Assembly (NCBI RefSeq): GCF_964340395.1
Contig: NC_135564.1
Coordinates: 13,799,012 to 13,863,011, forward strand
Source: Glandiceps talaboti
Lineage: Eukaryota; Hemichordata; Enteropneusta; Spengelidae
Length of the DNA: 64,000 bases
Reading direction: 5' to 3'
This document shows, piece after piece, positions 58,845 to 64,000 of the stretch. The position numbers were made by a program, and so were the translations under genes. A model generated the notes under the pieces. It saw only the letters and a program-made list of their open reading frames with translations. It was not told the DNA's origin and did not search any database. Each line of letters opens with the position of its first letter. The first letter of the stretch is position 1.

Positions 58845-59579
58845 CAGATGTTTTGCCATTCCTATAGCACTATAAGAACATGGTTCAGTTGTGCAAAAAA
58901 ACCCAGTAAACCTGGCTGACACACTGTTTACTACACGATTAACAGATCAAGTCAGAAACTTCAAGAACATCGTATACAGTAAATAGGAGTTGTGGTGAAT
59001 GAGAACTCAACTCATTTGAGAAGAGCTGCATTCGTAAATCAAATCTGTATAAAAATCCCACTTCTCCACATATAAACTAACTACTTCAACACCTCTTCCA
59101 CACCTACAGCAATGGTTCACATAGCTATGCTTCCGGACCCTTTTTTTTTCGTGTTTTCTATATCTGTTATTCAACTTGTTACCAGTTGAGCTAAAAACAC
59201 ATAAAAAAAAAAACAGGTTCCGATAGTAATCTGTATATTATATATTTATATATATTAAAAACACTCAAAAAAATTGTGTCTTTAAACAGAATAAAAAATA
59301 ATTTATCACAAATAAAACAGCCGAGAGGTATATGTAGTGATTCAATGTGTCTGTTCTATACACTAACTCATTTGACTATGTCATGTCAGTTTTTTAACTC
59401 TCCTGATGTAGGAAGGTGAAGGTGGGAAGGATGAAATGATGAAACGGATTTCTCTACAAGAACAAAACTATGGTACACCAACCAAACTCATTGCTTGTAA
59501 CTTAACCTTTCTATGTGAATACCACAAACTAATATATATTTCAAAAATCACAAAATACAAAATTTCTGTAAAAAAAATT

Positions 59580-60025
59580 GTAGCCTGCCTGTAGACTTGA
59601 AGGACTAGCGCTACTACGCTGTCTGCTATCCTAACTGATATTGTGATTTTGAATTTCGCTGTCTTTTCCTGGTCTACAATGATAGCTGTGTCACATTGGT
59701 CTAGAATGGCATTGCTGTATGGGCCGTCATTGGTCGAATACATAATAAGACATATTTAAATCGTGCCATCACCTCACATGCTGTATCTACAATTAGGTGT
59801 CGCCATGGAAATGCGACCTCACTCTAATTACCGTTACATAAGTTGTCTTCTATTCAAAAGTACGCTAATATTTTGCAAAAATTGTGTGTGGCAAGGCATG
59901 GCTTCTAGACCAGTGGAACACAGCTATAATTATAGACATGGGAAAAACAGCGAAATTCAAAATCAAAATGTCAGTTAGGATATAGCAAACAGCAAGTAAC
60001 GCTACTTTTCTGAGGCTAGTAAAAT
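59580..60025. mobile_element. fold-back element with about 120-bp inverted arms
   Basis: Left arm from TAGCCTGCCTGTAGACTT through TTTTGAATTTCGCTGTCTTT to GTCTAGAATGGC; right arm inverse from GGCTTCTAGACCAGTGGAA through AACAGCGAAATTCAAAATCA to TTTTCTGAGGCTAG. Open frames of 91 and 71 residues on opposite strands are the two arms and are not genes. Confidence 0.87.
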
Positions 60026-60739
60026 TGTTATTCACAGGGCGTTTGGTTCAACACAAACTCTAACGCAACACCTAGGACCTTGTGCTTACAAACATAAATT
60101 GTAACAGAGACATTACTTCCCTGTCATAAATTTGAAATCATGGTGTTTAAAGCTCTGATAATTGAAATTATTTTTTCATAAATTTTGCTTTTTATAACAT
60201 CATATTTGTTGAAGCGTGTATGGTTGCGTAGTGATCAAACATGATCAGAATCCCTGCTGACGAAAAGTGAATGGCTTGTACCTCATCAGACATCAAGCCA
60301 GTGTACAGACTACAATCAAACGACTAACAGAAAAGTCATTAAGTACAGTTTTGTGAATTTGTCAAGGGGCAAAAATTACCGAAAAACTGAAAAGTAGCAG
60401 CTATTGGTTCTCTTAAACTTGGCCGAGACAAATTTCTATTTTGCCGAGACTTTACCACACAAAATAAATAATAACATTAGAAGACAACAACATATATTAC
60501 CATTCAGAACCTCTTTTATCTCTTTACAACATTCTATTTTGTATTTTACTCTCTTCACAAACTTTTAATCGTTAATTTAGAACTTCATCAAATTTCTCAC
60601 TTGTACTTGTGCGCAAGAAGTTTTGGAAAAATTATGGGAATAGTTAGAAAATATAGATTTACCTGCTGTGTTAGGCAACGCTGTTCAAGAACTTCACTTA
60701 CAATACAAAACTTTCATAATATTCTCTGTGGCAGTGTCT

Positions 60740-61145
60740 ATGTCTAGGATCATGGTTGCTAGGAACCTTCTCTGTGGTTGCTAGTCCCCTTTTCTGTGGT
60801 TGCTAGGACCCTTCTTTGTGGTTGCTAGGACCCTGCTCTATGGTTGCTAGGAACCTTCTCTGTGGTTACTAGGAACTTTGTGTGGTTACTAGGAACTTTG
60901 TGTCTGGTTACTAGGAACTTTCTCTATGTTTACTATGAATATCTTCTCTGGTTGCTAAGAACCTTCTCTCGGGTTGCTACGGACTTTCTTAATGTTTGCT
61001 ATGAACTTTCTCAATGGTTACTAGGAAATTTCTATAAGGTTACCAAGAACTTTCTCTATGGCTACTAGGAACCTTCTCTTTGGTTGCTATGAACTTTCTC
61101 TACATTTACCAGGGACTTTTTTTCAATTGTTGCTAAGAACTTTCA
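60740..61145. repeat. about 24-bp minisatellite
   Basis: About 16 units of GGTTGCTAGGAACCTTCTCT with variants, probably in SNRK downstream or 3' UTR sequence. Confidence 0.93.
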
Positions 61146-62095
61146 GACCATTCTTTCTACAATTTCATATTTTTAGAACGCTCATTCCCTGGACTACTCA
61201 CGATCACATTTACATATGTAGTGTCAAAGGTCAAGGATTATACAGCCAGCTGTACATCACATGTTATACAACAGCACACTATAAAAGTGTTACATTTGGT
61301 TACACTGCATAACAACACCCAATAAAACCTCTGGGATTTGGTAACTATAGTAACAATTAACTTGATAGAAATCTGGCAAGCACTGTGACTGATACTGCGT
61401 CACCCTATCAATCCGATTCCGATACAGGTATCTACATTTCCATACAGTTCATATATTAAATCTGAGTAGATTTTAATTTTGCTTTAATTAGTGTATTTTG
61501 GGTATATTTCAGGTTATTGTGGTCATAAAATTTACTATGTTCAGTTATAGTGTTACACATGGAATATCTCAGGTTTAGGCTTTTTTTTCACAATTCTTGG
61601 AGTAATTTATGCTTGTACTTCCGTACACCTTGGGTATAATCTGGTTACATTCATTGGAATTTTGGGACATACAAGCTGAATACTAAAGTTCGCATCTGAT
61701 AATCACTGACTACCTGTTCATTCCTCTCATCTACACATACAGTGTAACTGTGTTGAATACCAATTCCAGGGGGATAACCATTATCATAGTTGTTTGGTCC
61801 TTACGACCAAAACGTAATTTCACATTACATATGCATCTCTGCATAACTTGGTATGCAAAAAGCGTTACCAAATTTATAATAGTTTGGGGATATCTGTGTG
61901 AAAACAGACCACGACATGATTAAACATACACATATTACCAAGTGATAAGTTAAATTTAATCTACTTATGAATGAATTCTCATTAGGTATGATAAATCCAT
62001 CAGAAAGTGACACAGATTAAAAGCATTCTTGTGAAGAACTACCAATACTGAAAACATTGCTTTCCAGGGTTGAACTTGCATCAGCTAATATGCTG

Positions 62096-62305
62096 TACCA
62101 ACATGCCTTTATGTGGTGTACTGAATACCCATATATGGATATGCCCTTATATGGTGTACTGAATAACCATATATGGACATGCCATTATATGGTCTACTGA
62201 ATACTCACATATGGACATGCCCTTATATGGTACACTGAATGCCCACACATGGACATGCCCTTATATAGACATACCCTTATATAGACATGCCTTTATATGG
62301 TGTAC
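62096..62305. repeat. about 38-bp minisatellite
   Basis: Units GACATGCCCTTATATGGTGT plus ACTGAATACCCATATATG, five copies with deletions. Confidence 0.9.
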
Positions 62306-62368
62306 CAATTGTTATAAAATTATGGTATGTGAACATACCTACACTGGTGTGACCTATTATAGAGTATA

Positions 62369-62826
62369 GGGGTGCTTTCAATTATCCCCAGGGAGCCACA
62401 GGTCAGGGCAAATGACGTCACTTGAAGCCTCGGGTCACATGAAGACCCCAGTGCATTTTGTGTACCCTGGGGAACCCAAAATACACACTGTAAATCTGTG
62501 ATTCACAATAAATAAAATGGTCTGTTTTTCCAAATATATTAGACACATTTGAAATGGAATATGTTATCCTATCCTAAAATATGGACAGTGCTCTTGAAAA
62601 GATATATAATTATATGTTAATTAAATTGATAAAAATAACCAATCATATGTCATCCTGATCTTGGGTCAAGTCAGGTCAGGTCATGGTCTATTCCCAAGCT
62701 TCCCCTGTTCTGCAAGGAAAGTCGACTTGGGACAACCAGAGTTTGATGTCACGCAGTAATCAAACACAACTTGGGGCAACTTCAGGTGCCTTAAGGCTCC
62801 CTGTGTTACATAATCAAATGCACCCC
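62369..62826. mobile_element. probable fold-back element next to SNRK
   Basis: GGGGTGCTTTCAATTAT then GGGAGCC at left; GGCTCCCTGTGTTACATAAT then CAAATGCACCCC at right, inverse over about 33 nt with a few mismatches. Interior also holds paired inverted GGTCAGG/CTTGA blocks. Confidence 0.6.
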
Positions 62827-62986
62827 TGGTGTGCCCTAGAATAGTATAAAGACAATATGATCTCATTAGGTAAACTGACATACTAACGTTAAAATGTTAA
62901 TAATTACACCCCCATCCCCACCAAACTGGCCAGTGTCAGTCACTTACTTATACTACTGGCACTTCACTGACAGTGTCTGGTGCTAG

Positions 62987-63858
62987 TCAGATGAGCCTAC
63001 AACAATTGCTTTGATTAACCCTTGGTGTCTGTCCACCATTATGCAGACTACACTGGCTGCTATGCAAATTAGTTCTCCTCATCTCAACTTTGAGGGCCTC
63101 CTCTCTCACTTTAGTGTTACTATTAATCTCTCTGTTGAATGCTCCACACATACACGTACATCCAATTTTACTCTTGTCTCCCTTGCACTCATCATACTTG
63201 ACGTTCTCTTCTTTAGAATATTCATCTTTAGGAAGGATCAGCATCTTACTTTCAGAAATATCGGGGAAATCCTTTTTCGACCATGAGATTTTTCGATTCT
63301 GGAAATTTTCACTCATTTGGTCATCAGAATCACTTGGCGTGGTATTGCTAGGGTCTATAGCATACTTACTTGTACTAAAATTACTACTGTTTGAATTTAC
63401 ACTCAAATTACTTGTTTTTAAACTGTCTCTCAGTTCATTACTTTTCTTTTCCTTGTTTCCACTTCCTGTGTTGTTTACAGTGTTGTTGGTAGTGCCGGTC
63501 TTGTCGGTAGTCTCACCTCCACTTTTACTACCACTGTGTTGACTTGTCCCATGGTTGTTTGCACCACCCCCACCACCATGACCACCACCACCACCACCAC
63601 CAGGAGGACCATCTCTACTTCCTCGACGATGTTTCCGCCTGATGATATCATGTTCGCATCGCCGTCTGTTGTCAGAATCGTCGTCGCTGGCATCCGAGGA
63701 ACTATAGTTGCTGGCTCTTCCTGCATTGTTGGCTTTCAGCTTTGGTTGCTTAAATTTTTGTCTCATGAGTTCCGGTGATGCTATGGTTTGCCGTGATTTG
63801 GGGCGACCAGTCAATGGAAATGACGTACCTCCTAATAACATATCGTCATCTGATTCTC
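62987..63858 (-). CDS. SNRK: SNRK-like SNF-related serine/threonine kinase, C-terminal coding exon (partial)
   Basis: Last coding exon; the kinase domain lies beyond the window. A strong acceptor (T-rich tract then GTGAACAG) precedes 63858, and the frame runs 289 residues to the stop at 62987-62989. Signs of SNRK: a basic opening segment, the acidic/serine cluster SSSDASDDDSDNRRR, a glycine-rich stretch after GPP, a KYAIDPSN segment, and a cysteine tail ending SNCCRLI, all resembling from memory the vertebrate SNRK C-terminus that ends in a similar double-cysteine motif. The poly-glycine/histidine stretch (near 63560-63605) comes from CCA/ACC trinucleotide repeats. SNRK is an AMPK-related kinase activated by LKB1. 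Alternative: another low-complexity protein, but the combined landmarks make SNRK the best reading. Confidence 0.85.
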
Positions 63859-64000
63859 CTGTTCACAGAAAAAAACAGATAAACTCACAAATCAGCACTA
63901 TGATCAGAAACAGACTTTTAAATTAGTAGCTGCACTAGCTATAACTTGAGTGTTATATTTTTGATCAGACAACCAACACTAGTCTGCACTGTGTGTACAG

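Larger units (their letters stand above)
53336..62986. other. gene-poor interval between SNRK and the phosphotransferase-like gene
   Basis: I recognise no protein-coding exon here. Sequence directly left of 62987 should be SNRK 3' UTR of unknown length. The stretch just right of 53335 should hold the leader and promoter of the minus-strand phosphotransferase-like gene. The remainder is CA repeats, several minisatellites and fold-back elements listed separately; 53450-54900 and 57780-58790 show nothing recognisable apart from a short palindrome around 58090-58125. Confidence 0.6.

Overview
The window is nuclear DNA of an invertebrate animal. It has AT-rich introns of about 0.1-4 kb with GT-AG borders, many microsatellites and minisatellites, short fold-back transposons, and genes split into many small exons. 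An animal-type MATE transporter, a long rifampicin-phosphotransferase/PEP-synthase-like protein (a family I know from invertebrates, not vertebrates) and an SNRK kinase tail occur together. This fits an invertebrate deuterostome such as a cephalochordate or hemichordate, but the species cannot be fixed from sequence reading.

Layout: (1) 1-1590 is upstream sequence of the first gene. (2) 1606-16530, plus strand: a complete 15-exon SLC47/MATE multidrug and toxin extrusion transporter, 675 residues, every exon junction in phase. (3) 16531-19635: convergent gap filled by 31-bp and 50-bp minisatellites. (4) 19636-53335, minus strand: a complete gene with 39 exons used per transcript, 1314 residues. 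It has an N-terminal membrane anchor and accessory region, an ATP-grasp (PPDK_N) domain, a middle acceptor-substrate domain and a C-terminal swivelling phospho-histidine domain. (5) 53336-62986: gene-poor region with minisatellites and fold-back elements, probably including the SNRK 3' UTR. (6) 62987-63858, minus strand: last coding exon of an SNRK-like kinase, which continues beyond the window edge.

Two things stand out. First, the phosphotransferase-like gene carries two homologous exons (31868-31952 and 30302-30392) with identical phases (in 0, out 1). Using both or neither breaks the frame, so they look like mutually exclusive exons, and they lie in the middle domain that selects the acceptor substrate in the bacterial relatives. 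Second, at least eight splice junctions in the two complete genes sit at the edge of, or inside, tandem arrays whose repeat unit is a copy of that exact exon-intron border. Donors are copied 4 to 14 times, and two acceptors are also arrayed. One of the arrayed acceptors belongs to a mutually exclusive exon. Two further junctions have a single echo copy. This recurring structure is the main non-standard signal in the window.

The genes have no obvious shared pathway. The MATE protein exports organic cations by proton exchange. The phosphotransferase-like protein should move a phosphate from ATP through a histidine to an unknown acceptor. SNRK is an AMPK-related kinase. The rest is mobile and tandem repeats, including at least ten fold-back (MITE-like) elements.
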